A stretch of DNA of 30,214 nucleotides from Acanthaster planci. Taxonomy: Eukaryota; Echinodermata; Asteroidea; Valvatida; Acanthasteridae. The translations under genes and the position numbers were made by a program. Each line of letters opens with the position of its first letter. The first letter of the stretch is position 1. The notes beneath the pieces are model-generated. The model did not search any database. It was not told where the DNA came from and worked only from the letters and a program-made list of their open reading frames with translations. The stretch is from positions 187,658 through 217,871 of the forward strand of contig NW_019091658.1 of NCBI RefSeq assembly GCF_001949145.1, written 5' to 3'. This document shows positions 20,997 through 29,440 of this stretch, piece after piece.

Positions 20997-22467
20997 TTAA
21001 TCAGAAATCATCAGCACTGGGGCAATACATTGCGAATCTAACCAGAACAGAAATTGACCACATTTGTAGAGATAAAACGACACCATACCCTCCGATTTAG
21101 CAAAAATCGTGCCTAGCAGGATAGACTCCTTCTGTGCTTGAAACTGACATGGAAAATCATGCCAGAAGGAATGGTTACAAATGATCTGTATGCACACAAA
21201 AGGGAGGAAAATATAGATAAGTGTGGAAGTCTTAACAAAAAAGAATACAAACGTGGTAAAGTCGTTAGACATCTTGAAATCTAAACATGCTGCTGCTGCT
21301 ACGAAACCATTGAAATTACTTGACCCAAGGAGACTATTTCTAATGTGTTTAAGCACACGGTAACCCACTTCAGTAAAGAAATCCTTAATCCAGGCGCGGT
21401 AATGCGACCACAGCAACAGCCAAAAAGGTTGGGAAGGCCACCATGAAATACAAGAACACCTTGGATTGGCAATGATACATGTAGCGGCCACGATACTACG
21501 GACTATGGTACTAATGGCTAAACTTATCGCCGTTAAAATGCTTACAATCGTGGCACCTTGTTCTCTAAATAAAGTTTGAATTCGTTCACGTAAAGTTAAA
21601 TCTGCACTAAGAACTTTTTGCACCGTTTCTTTCAACATTATCAGTTGATTTCTATATCCCGATGTTAAACTAGTTTGCTGCGCTTTCAATGCATCTAACT
21701 CATTGTTTAAATCTGTTAGGTTCTGAATTTTTTTGTTCTTGCGTGATATTTGGTTCTTTTACTGCATTTTTAGTTGTTTGGATATTTTCTTCTACATGTA
21801 CTCTTGCAATTTTAGCTTGTACAAGTTGTAATTGACCTCTTATCATTTGTAAACTTTGGTCTAATCCCTTAAGCTCTCGATATGTATAATAAACGCTTTG
21901 AGTTTTAATGTCGGTGTCTTCGGTATCAGTTATTTCTCTTAATAAAGTTGCCAATTTATTAGCAGTATTGGGAAGATCTTCTTTTGCATCTTTTCCAAGA
22001 TGTATTTTTTCAAGTTTTTCTTTTTTTTCTTACGTTTCTTGTTTCGTTTTGCCAGTTACGTAGTCTTGGAAACCTAAATCACCTCATATAAAATCTGTAC
22101 TTGTTTTTTGTCTAATTGTGTTTAGACTAAGAAATCGACTATTGTCTTTTCCATACGTAAGAATAATTTTCTGATGCCAAAACTTGACATACAAATGCCT
22201 TTTATGATCATTATTAAAAATATTTGGATCTCTAATTAACGACGCATAACCGGTTTTATTTTCAATCACTTTATAAAAATCATTCATTTTAGCTGTAAAT
22301 GTTATTCTATGGCTTGCCAAAGTTGATTTTTGCCCCGGTACTAAGGTCGTTTCTTCTTGTGTTGGACCCATGATATCATTCCATGTTTCTTTATCTTGTG
22401 GATCTTCTTGCAGGTGCTGATTTTCCAAACGATCCATTTCAATATCATCAAATCCTCCCTCTGCCAT
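20997..22467 (-). pseudogene. Polinton conserved coiled-coil and membrane protein, broken
   Basis: This is one gene of about 490 codons, starting at the ATG at 22467. Two in-frame stops (TGA at 22084-22086 and TAA at 22030-22032) and a frameshift near 21715 break it into three pieces. The N-terminal part is acidic and then holds FYKVIENKTGYASLI. The middle, after 22000, is a long charged coiled coil (for example LDQSLQMIRGQLQLVQAKIA). The C-terminal part has LTLRERIQTLFREQG followed by a hydrophobic segment TIVSILTAISLAISTIV, then further hydrophobic stretches. I recognise this arrangement from invertebrate Polintons, where it is conserved, but its role is not established; a virion or membrane-associated function is a guess. 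The reading after about 21490 may be shifted again. Confidence 0.75.
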
Positions 22468-22502
22468 TTTTACTTTAAAAGAAACCAGTTCTTATTTAGA
22501 CT

Positions 22503-22751
22503 TTAACTGCTGGGCAAACTTGCTGGCAATACACCTTGCGCCACTAGCCAACCCTGGGTAGTTAATAATGCACCACTAGTGAGCGCGGTCATTTTTGCTT
22601 TGTCTTCAATAGACAATCGATCCAAATCTGGCGGTTTTATTTTCAACAGCCTTTTACCAAGCATGGCATAACCCATGGAAATACCACTGACAATAGCACC
22701 GTGATAGACCATGTTTGCGATCCCGTTTATGTTGATGTTTGCATTGCTCAT
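22503..22751 (-). CDS. Polinton small hydrophobic protein
   Basis: An intact 82-codon frame with a good promoter motif directly upstream (22752-22772). Two hydrophobic segments are seen, about residues 12-31 (ANMVYHGAIVSGISMGYAML) and 55-75 (TALTSGALLTTQGWLVAQGV), joined by a basic and acidic loop with KIKPPDLDRL. It is likely a small membrane or virion-interior protein. Proteins of this pattern occur in invertebrate Polintons next to the gene on its right, but no function is assigned to them. The 35-base gap to the next gene fits compact viral packing. Confidence 0.7.
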   Translation of the reverse strand: MSNANININGIANMVYHGAIVSGISMGYAMLGKRLLKIKPPDLDRLSIEDKAKMTALTSGALLTTQGWLVAQGVLPASLPSS

Positions 22752-22772
22752 TGTTAATATATACTGATTTTA
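22752..22772 (-). promoter_or_regulatory. Polinton promoter motif
   Basis: On the coding strand AAAATCAGTATATATTAACA ends at the ATG at 22751. It is the clearest copy of the shared motif. Confidence 0.6.
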
Positions 22773-22859
22773 AACTACCGGCTTTAAAAAGTTGGCTTTT
22801 AAACTTACTCCATGTCAGGAATTTCTGCTGCCGTGTTTGCTTGAGCTGGTTGTCGACTT

Positions 22860-23186
22860 TCACTGGGTGAAGCTTGAGCTGGTGTTGACTCGTTGGGCTT
22901 CTTTTTCAAAAATAAAAAATACGGCGATTCCTCCAACTAACAAACCGCCTATAATTAAATTTCTGTTTTCTGCGTAAAGGGTGTCTAGGTTAAACTTACT
23001 TTCTGGCTTTGGTTCAGGTTCTGAGTCTGCGACTTTCATTTTAGCCAATTGTTGTTTCATCTTCTTATTATGTTCTGCCAGCCTTTTACCCTGTTCTATT
23101 CGCTTTGGGTTTTTAACTTTGATCACTGTTTGTACCTGCATTTTGACCGAACTCGGTGCTTCTGTTGGCTGTTGTTTCATTTCCAT
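22860..23186 (-). CDS. Polinton basic protein with C-terminal membrane anchor
   Basis: An intact 108-codon frame. The N-terminal half is strongly basic (VIKVKNPKRIEQGKRLAEHN), then comes a Pro/Glu-rich spacer (SEPEPKPESK), and a single membrane segment at about residues 77-93 (NLIIGGLLVGGIAVFFIF). A basic tail beside one membrane span could bind DNA at a membrane or inner capsid surface; this is inference. The start overlaps the end of the gene on its right by 74 bases in a different frame, and its own promoter motif (23187-23212) lies within that gene. Overlap and intact reading argue it is a real gene. Confidence 0.7.
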   Translation of the reverse strand: MEMKQQPTEAPSSVKMQVQTVIKVKNPKRIEQGKRLAEHNKKMKQQLAKMKVADSEPEPKPESKFNLDTLYAENRNLIIGGLLVGGIAVFFIFEKEAQRVNTSSSFTQ

Positions 23187-23808
23187 GTTCTTTTATAATA
23201 CACTGATTTTTGTTAGTGTCTAAATGATTAGTTGTTATTAAGGTTGCAACCACCGGTGACCGGTAAATACCGTACTTGTAACAGAGTTCGCTCAAGAAGT
23301 GGCCCATCATTTGACCTATGATGGGGTCGTTGTTTGGATCTTTAGTTAGGTCTTCCTCCGATTTCAAGTCCACATTGAAGCCTAGGAATTCTATCGGTGT
23401 AGCAATGTGTAAAAGTCTGGCGTAGAAGCTTAAAATCGCATTCCCCACAGTTTTAACAATCTCTTTGCCGAATCTAACTTCGTAAAGATTAAAAAGGTTT
23501 TCCTGTTCTGCAGGAGTAAGCGATTCAATGTCCTTGACAGAGTACTCTTTTCCCAGGTATTTTTGAGATTCACCCGATGCTACAACTGAACAGAGTCTGT
23601 CTTTGACGTTTGGTTTAGGTTCTGTGGTGTGTGCAGATTCGCTTTTAACTTTTGAATCGGCGAGGATACTTTTATTTATTGTCATCCATTTTAACATATA
23701 CATTTTAAAGTTGTCGAATGCGTGTTTTGCATGTAAATATTCCCAGGTGTAATAGGTTAAATTAACTGCAATAACTAGCTCGATAACTGTTTGAATTAAT
23801 TGTAACAT
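23113..23808 (-). CDS. Polinton conserved protein with N-terminal membrane segment
   Basis: An intact 231-codon frame starting MLQLIQTVIELVIAVNLTYY, a hydrophobic N-terminus that may act as signal anchor. A charged linker (about residues 45-75) and a mostly helical region follow, with TPAEQENLFNLYEVRFGKEI, AILSFYARLLHI and MMGHFLSELCYKYGIYRSPV. The last 30 residues are polar. I recognise the central pattern from other invertebrate Polintons, where it is conserved and unnamed. It is the longest uninterrupted frame of this element, in contrast to the broken enzymes. The last 74 bases overlap the next gene. The role is unknown; position beside the packaging genes suggests virion assembly, as an inference. 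Confidence 0.7.
   Translation of the reverse strand: MLQLIQTVIELVIAVNLTYYTWEYLHAKHAFDNFKMYMLKWMTINKSILADSKVKSESAHTTEPKPNVKDRLCSVVASGESQKYLGKEYSVKDIESLTPAEQENLFNLYEVRFGKEIVKTVGNAILSFYARLLHIATPIEFLGFNVDLKSEEDLTKDPNNDPIIGQMMGHFLSELCYKYGIYRSPVVATLITTNHLDTNKNQCIIKEHGNETTANRSTEFGQNAGTNSDQS
23187..23212 (-). promoter_or_regulatory. Polinton promoter motif inside an upstream gene
   Basis: On the coding strand AAAATCAGTGTATTATAAAA lies just before the ATG at 23186, within the 3' part of the gene 23113-23808. It matches the motif at 22752-22772. Confidence 0.55.
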
Positions 23809-24006
23809 TGCTGCTCTTTACTTATAACAAAACTTTAAAAAGCTGCACCAGACTATGATAGCCCTGTTACAGCCAATTTAAACAAATCTTTAACAAATGG
23901 TAACTAGTTCAAGCATGTCTGATGTAATTTCAATGGACACAATAACTCACTGGGGGTTCGGTATTTAAAATCAACTTGCTAAATTTAACGTCGCGTAAAT
24001 GTCATT

Positions 24007-24562
24007 TTAATTGATCATGCTCTTCGTCGAGTACAACATTGTTTCATCCAAACATTGGTCGAATGAATTTTTATCCTTGCAATAAAACAGCGCGGTCCAG
24101 GCAGTATTTTCTCTGAAGTCTTTGACAGCTGAGTTATACTTTTGTGTAAATAACCAATATTTGTAATTAAAGTGCCTGCCACTGAAAGACATTTTGTTCA
24201 AGGCACATGTGTTGCTACCTTTTGACCTCTTTCTATACTTGATAAACTGATCTGAGGCACAACCGTCTACAATAAACAAAGTATTTACACAGTCAAAACT
24301 TTTGGTACAAGTCAGTCGCCTCATTTAATTCTAACTTTTCTCAATCTAAATCACATAAATACACATTTTTGTTGGTGTACATGTATATCCACAGCCGGTC
24401 TAAATAAGTCTTGTTCTTAAATAACGTTGGCCAAATGATTACAATAGCTTCAAACGCAAACCGATATTCGGTCTCCAAAAGATCCAAAATCCACTGGGTT
24501 TTCCCACTTCCCATTTTACCTATGATTAACGCACAGTGTGGCTTCTTGTACATCTGGTTCAT
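24007..24562 (-). pseudogene. A32/FtsK-HerA-type packaging ATPase, frameshifted
   Basis: This ATPase pumps viral DNA into capsids in Polintons and relatives. Frame 24562-24341 holds Walker A GKMGSGKT (24497-24520) soon after the start and then IVIIWPTLFKN. After a frameshift at about 24330, frame 24324-24007 carries NTLFIVDGCASD, the Walker B region, where the second acidic residue is Gly, then FSGRH and FTQKYNSAVKDFRENT, which fits the motif after Walker B in this family. The total, about 185 codons, is close to the usual 200-250. The start lies 6 bases after the stop of the gene on its right. The frameshift and Walker B change make it unlikely to work. Confidence 0.85.
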
Positions 24563-24568
24563 ACTTTT

Positions 24569-25110
24569 TTAATAAATCGAGCTTTTAAAGTTCCCATCCT
24601 CAACCATCAATTGCGCGTCCATTACCAAAAACACGTACATTGTCAACGGGCCTGTGGTTTCTGCTTCCCTTTCCATCTGTATCGATATGTCACCTCCACC
24701 TCCCAAGGGCCGACCCTATCCGTGTGCTGCATTGTCATCCGAACTCCTAAAGTCTAACCAAAGGCCGTATTTGTCCTTTAGATACTCGGCCATGTCAACG
24801 CCACGTCAGCGAAGTACTTGTTAAGTTCTGTCCAATGTGAATACAGCTGATTTGGTTTACCCTCTACCGTAACTACAGTTTTACTTATATGCGAATTATA
24901 GAATCTTTGAAGGTTCTCTACATTTGGATCTTTAAACAGAATCAAAATGCCTTTCAAACTTTTAATCATCTGATCAATACTAATGTTCCACAATTTTCCG
25001 ATTTGTTAACTGCCTGCTTCTTCCACGAGTGGATCCTGTCAAATAAGTAATACACGGGGCGCTTTGAGCCTGGGACTCTGGTGCAGTTTTCTAGTGTATT
25101 GTTGAGACAT
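24569..25110 (-). pseudogene. Polinton capsid-type protein, C-terminal-like region, broken
   Basis: The ATG is at 25110, right after a promoter motif. Only about 180 codons remain, in three frames: 25110 to about 25035, a short piece with FDRIHSWKKQAVNKSEN, then 24993-24778 with NISIDQMIKSLKGILILFKD and VTVEGKPNQLYS, then about 24800-24569 with YGLWLDFRSSDD, an in-frame TAG at 24716-24718, and YVFLVMDAQLMVEDG. I recognise these blocks as the last third of a conserved, roughly 500-residue Polinton structural protein that I take to be the double-jelly-roll major capsid protein. The assignment as capsid rests on recall and on its place next to the ATPase. The N-terminal two thirds appear to be deleted. 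Confidence 0.6.
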
Positions 25111-25134
25111 TTCTTAATATATACTGTTTTTATC
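25111..25134 (-). promoter_or_regulatory. Polinton promoter motif before capsid-type gene
   Basis: On the coding strand GATAAAAACAGTATATATTA ends four bases before the ATG at 25110. It is nearly identical to 22752-22772. Confidence 0.6.
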
Positions 25135-25148
25135 TTAGACCCAAATCT

Positions 25149-25361
25149 TAAACTTTGGTAAAAATCTTAAATAGGAAATAAAACGCAATTAACAAAGCAA
25201 CGGCCACAAAGAATGTGTCTTCGTAATGTTTCAGCGTCCATTTCTACCAATACATTTTGGTTGTCTAAGAGCATGTCACCGTGATGGTCCAAGTCTGCTC
25301 TCACGTCACCCAGCATGTGTTCAATGTTTTCAATGCTTTGGTCTTTCACTTCTTGATCCAT
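25149..25361 (-). pseudogene. Polinton small tail-anchored protein, frameshifted
   Basis: The gene starts at the ATG at 25361 with MDQEVKDQSIENIEHMLGDV and a predicted amphipathic coiled coil to about residue 48. In its first frame it then reads a chance Cys-rich end and stops at 25167. A one-base shift near 25215 gives a typical hydrophobic tail instead (FFVAVALLIAFYFLF) and a stop at 25149-25151, so the original product was most likely a tail-anchored protein of about 70 residues. It is transcribed away from the gene starting at 25385. Function unknown. Confidence 0.6.
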
Positions 25362-25384
25362 GTTTTAATTTGTATATTTTAAAA
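25362..25384. promoter_or_regulatory. 23-bp divergent promoter region
   Basis: Only GTTTTAATTTGTATATTTTA and three more A bases separate two oppositely oriented ATGs. The central GTATAT with flanking T and A runs could serve both directions. This is where transcription of the element divides. Confidence 0.55.
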
Positions 25385-25793
25385 ATGGCAAGCGCTTTAA
25401 TGATGGTAGGAGGAGCCATAGTCATTGCATTGGCGTTCACAGATTCAAATTATTTAACAGCTTATAAAAAAACAGAGTAGACAAGGAATGAAAGAGACAC
25501 GATTTAGCCGTAGAACAACTGACGCAAGCAAAACAAGACTGGGAACAAAATTGCGTACACATGCTGGACTTTTTAAACGAACACATGAGACAAGAGCGCA
25601 ACACACATTTGTAAATGTGGACGAAGCGTTACGAGCTTACTCGGAGTTGACGGGTAAACAGGTGTTACCATTGCCTCTGAAGCCAAAATTGTCTGATTTC
25701 TACATGCCTTCGGAAGATCAAAAGGTTCGCGAGTTTATATGGATTATAGGGGGAACTGCTTTGGTATGTTTTTTGGCTTACAGGTTTAGTTAG
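25385..25793 (+). pseudogene. Polinton small two-span membrane protein, double frameshift
   Basis: The start MASALMMVGGAIVIALAF gives a first membrane span and then meets a TAG at 25478-25480. The natural continuation is in another frame (HDLAVEQLTQAKQDWEQN, then LDFLNEHMRQERN), a charged helical middle part. A second shift near 25605 leads to FVNVDEALRAYSELTGKQVL, PKLSDFY and a final membrane span FIWIIGGTALVCFLAYRF before the TAG at 25791-25793. The 101-codon open frame beginning at 25488 therefore reads out of frame for roughly its first 40 residues. The original protein, about 135 residues, is a known Polinton type lying before the integrase; its function is not known. Confidence 0.7.
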
Positions 25794-25816
25794 GTTTGAT
25801 TTAAATAACTTTATTT

Positions 25817-26747
25817 GAAAAAAAACTTTACAGTCCCCAAGCATATTGGCAAGGAAAGGGCCATAGACCACTTGCATCAAAAGACAGCGGCAGGCAAAGT
25901 CTGATGTGAGAGCTTGGTTAAAAAAGCAGGCCATCTGGCAAATTTATTTACCCGCACCTAATTACATGCCGAGACCTACGATGTTAAAAACCGAGTTTTT
26001 CAAACCGAACGAAGCGTATCAATTTGACGTTTTATACTTGCTTTGGGATCAAGTACAATGTAAAACTTTTAAATACGCTTTCACTATTGTTGATGTCGGT
26101 TTGCGGTACAAAGAGGCCGAACCGTTAATGAGTAAAATGGCTGATCAAACGTTAGAAGCTATAAAACAAATTTACACTTGGAGCCCCATGACTTGGCCCA
26201 CGACTGTAAACGTAGACTCGGGGTCAGAATTTGAAGGCGAATTTAAAAAGTCATTTGTGCACAAAGGCGTGCAGGTACAAGTTCGTAGGTCACAGGGAAT
26301 TGTCAAACGGTTTAACCGAACATTGGCCAAACGACTGTTTGATATCAATACGAACAAGAAATGTTAAACCCTGGCAAACGAAATGTGGAATGGGTGAAAT
26401 GTTTGCCTCAGGTTATTAAATCGTTAAACGAGGAAAAAACTCGGTGAATTGACACAAAGCCCGCAGAAGCTAATAAATTGGACCAAATAAAACAAACAGC
26501 TGCAGCACCTGAAAAAAGCGAATCGCGGGAACTTGGTCCAAATGTTTTAGTTAGACATTTGTATTACCCCGGTGGACGAGAAGGCGGAACACTTAAAAGG
26601 GCTACAGATCCCGTCTGGTCAATAGACATTTATCAAGTGGAAAAACGTACAAGTCAATTCAAACGAGTCAATGGCAAAAAAGTGAAAACGGGACCGACGT
26701 TATATTATTTGTTTATTGGACCCAAATGTAGTTTTATCAAGGAATAA
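25817..26747 (+). pseudogene. Polinton retroviral-type (DDE) integrase, inactivated
   Basis: The enzyme inserts element ends into the genome. A decayed N-terminus (about 25817-25905) leads to VRAWLKKQAIWQIYLPAP, the catalytic core with YQFDVLYLLWD (first Asp), FTIVDVGLRY, VNVDSGSEFEGEF (second Asp) and GIVKRFNRTLA. At 26305-26307 the expected catalytic Glu is Lys, and the gap from the second Asp is about six residues shorter than the usual 35. A frameshift near 26345 continues into NPGKRNVEWVKCLP, an in-frame TGA near 26445, and the C-terminal SH3/chromo-like part LGPNVLVRHLYYPG to VKTGPTLYYLFIG. The gene converges on the polymerase, with only 33 bases between stop codons. It cannot be catalytic as read. 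Confidence 0.88.
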
Positions 26748-27804
26748 CTTCAAGTAGTACCCAAAGACACCGAAAAGCCTTCAATAATTCAAAAGTTTTC
26801 GAATTAACTCAAGCCTTTTGTGGCCAAACTCCAAAGTATCGATGCTGTTGCCGAGAATATAGCGTTTTGTATCGAGTGAATGTAATGATAACTTTTTCTG
26901 AATAATGGTATAAAGCTGATGTTGATACAATCGTATGAGACACTGATTGTTTGCAAACTTTGTTTGATTAAAGAGACAATCTTTGTAAGACTCGTGTTGT
27001 AAGTCACGGTCAGTTACTAGTTTTGTAACACCTTTGGCTTTTTTAACTCTCACGTCATTTTCGATTTTGATCAAGTACATCTTGGGTCGTATACAAATGG
27101 CTTCTGATATCAGTTTACCACCAATTTCATCGTTAAATTAACCAATGACTTTTTTGTTTTTGGGGTAGTAAAGCGCGTGTGTGGTTGGGTAATTTGAAAA
27201 ATCAAATTGGCTGCACATGTCCAACAGGTCTTGGTAAACGTCATCCCTTTTAATTTCAATGAGTAAACTGTCAGTATCGGTGTAAAGCAAGCTTATTCGG
27301 TCGTTGTAACGAAATTTTAATGTGTTGTAATAAAAGTCGTACATGAATATCTTTGAAAGTTCTAATTTTGTAACCCCTGCATAAGTCGGTTTGTTGAGTA
27401 CGACTTTTATTTTTTGTCAGTTCAACGTAACTCATGTTGCATTCTTTAAAATGCTAAACCTTCTTAAAACTGGGTTTAGACTCCATACTTCTAAATTTTA
27501 CGACGTCACAATCATTGTTGTTGTCCATTATTTTTGCGTTACAACGTTTGCGAACATTTTCCATTGTTTTACCATAAACTGCGTTATTGGCGAGTTTAAA
27601 AAAGTCTGTGATGTTTGGCTTCTTTACGAAGGTTTGTGTATTTTTTAATGCAACTCGGTAACCAAGTAGTTTGCATAAATTGCATCACATGATATACTTC
27701 CGTCAATTTAAGACCCAATCGCAAGTACGATTGTAATACACAATAGTGCACCTCATATTTCTTTTTCGGCATTAACCACTTCCTGCCAGGGACTTTCTGA
27801 TCGG

Positions 27805-28230
27805 AGACGTATGGTTTATATGGGTGACCGGGGTCTCCGAACTCGGACAAAGGAAACAGGGCCCTGTAACAAAAGACTGTGCTCCAAACAAAAGACCAGG
27901 TTGCTGGGCATTACCGACATTTTTCACTCTCAAAAGTGGTGATAATCCAGCTTTGTTTTTAAACCGTATACCAGGGTTTGGGGCATTGAGAGCAAGCGAA
28001 TTACCACCGGAGACAAAAGCACTCCACCACCGCAGCGATGAGCCACACAGCACAGCTGCACACTAGTCTTGCCCCTATTGAAAAGAGGTCAGCAGTGCAC
28101 TGAGCCAGGTTCGTGAACAAAAGACAGTTATACAACACTGCANCTAAAGATTACTTGGTGGGGCTATAAACGACTGTTAAATGAAATGATGAATTTTTGA
28201 AGGATTTTTAAAACAGAAAAAATGATTTTT
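27805..28230. mobile_element. Insertion of about 0.4 kb inside the Polinton polymerase
   Basis: Polymerase homology stops after FPLAPE (about 28240) and resumes with KVPGRKWLMPKKK (about 27790). The sequence between has no polymerase-like frame. It holds the repeat copy at 27865-27908 and an ambiguous base at 28143. It may be a SINE- or MITE-like element; ends and target duplications were not fixed. Some polymerase codons may also be deleted here. Confidence 0.6.
27865..27908 (+). repeat. 44-bp repeat copy inside the insertion
   Basis: Aligns with 2750-2793 in inverse orientation, 35 of 44 identical, including two AACAAAAGAC units and TGCTGGG. Confidence 0.55.
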
Positions 28231-29440
28231 GTTTTCAGGAGCCAAAGGAAATTCATTGAAAAGATTGTGTAAGTAGCCATAATCACCCGTAGGACTTAAA
28301 TTAAGTATAAAGTCTGCAGTAAATTCTGTTGGGTTTTTAACCCATTTAAAATCTGCACTTGGCAATGGTTGGCTCATGGCCCATCCATAAAGATTGTTTG
28401 TGTCGAGATACAACAAATAACTTGCGGACTCGTTTGGGTTATAATTGAGGAGATATTTGTTATTAGCCTTGGCGTATCATTTACCACCGATGCTCGAAAT
28501 GCCACCTCGATTGGCTTTTTCAAAAAATAAATGTGCGTCAATATCTTCTAATAAATCAAGTTGTACTCGACTGTGTTTTAACAACGCATCCCAAAAAAGA
28601 CCCGGCGACATATAATAATTTGCGGGATCGAGGCTATAATTGTCGTAGCACGTATTTCTAAAATTTTGAAACACATCCGCTAAAAACAAAGTGTCTGTTT
28701 TAATGTACAAATCATGGTAATCGCCCCCATGTTTTGACAACCAAACGTGTTCCACACTCGTTGCACGTGATGATACGTGGCATCAGTGACGCTCGATCGT
28801 TTGAGCGACCTATAAAAACGAATGTTGTGGCGGAAGTTGCGTTTCGTGTAACTTTTCAAACGAGTCTATGTATTCATACGGATAAATGCCTTTTTTTGTA
28901 AGCAAACTTGCATTGTTGAGTTTTGCAGTGTGCTCCAGTTTATCTTTTGGACATGCCTTGACAATGTTGTCTAACGACGATGCCATAAAATGATACGCGT
29001 CTATATAAATCAAAGTTGATCGAGGCTAAACGAAACGTATTTTTTGTTAATTGTTGGAATACAAGAAATTATGTTTCCTTTAAACGTCGCTGCTCCTTGC
29101 ACAATGAGATGCGCGTCATAATTTTCCAAGTTGTGAAATATTACTGGAATTGGCATTTCGTTAGCTGCCTCTTGGAGTTGTAAATTGCACCAAGAATGTG
29201 CCGCACCTCTAAAGACACCCGTAACGTGACAGTGATCTCTGACTTTGGGATTTCTTGGCGAACGACCACCGCATTCTTGACATTTATCGTTACCTTTGAT
29301 CATTCTTGGCTCGTTACACCAACATTCGTATTTATTGTAAAAAATATAATTTTCGCATATCCAACACGTTCTGGCTTTTTGGTATTTCCATTCTTCTTTG
29401 GGTGTTAAATTGTATATTGGGCAAACCAGTACACAAGGCA

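Larger units (their letters stand above)
20990..29440 (-). mobile_element. Polinton/Maverick (endogenous adintovirus-like) element, right end truncated
   Basis: The hallmark set is present: protein-primed family B polymerase, retroviral-type integrase, A32-like packaging ATPase and a capsid-type gene, with several small membrane-protein genes in tight succession. About 8.4 kb remains. The right boundary falls abruptly inside the polymerase at about 29440, after which no frame continues it. The left boundary near 20990 is set by the last gene. No terminal inverted repeats and no cysteine protease gene were recognised. Most long genes are broken, so this is an old copy. Confidence 0.92.
26781..29440 (-). 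pseudogene. Polinton protein-primed family B DNA polymerase, N-terminally truncated and decayed
   Basis: This polymerase copies the element from a protein primer. From right to left: a Cys-rich segment with an HNH-like DHCHVTGVFRGAAHSWCN (about 29230), Exo II FHNLENYDAHL (about 29125), a shift at about 29015, LPPQHSF, further shifts at about 28815 and 28735, and Exo III YHDLYIKTDTLFLADVF. An in-frame TGA follows at 28477-28479, then motif A YLDTNNLYG (28384-28410). An insertion interrupts the gene at about 27805-28230, followed by KKYEVHYCVLQSYLRLGLKL, motif B KLANNAVYG (27571-27597), motif C YTDTDSL (27261-27284), a TAA at 27138-27140, and a C-terminal part ending at 26781. All three polymerase motifs are preserved while the frame is broken at least eight times. 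The N-terminal domain is absent beyond 29440. Confidence 0.92.
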
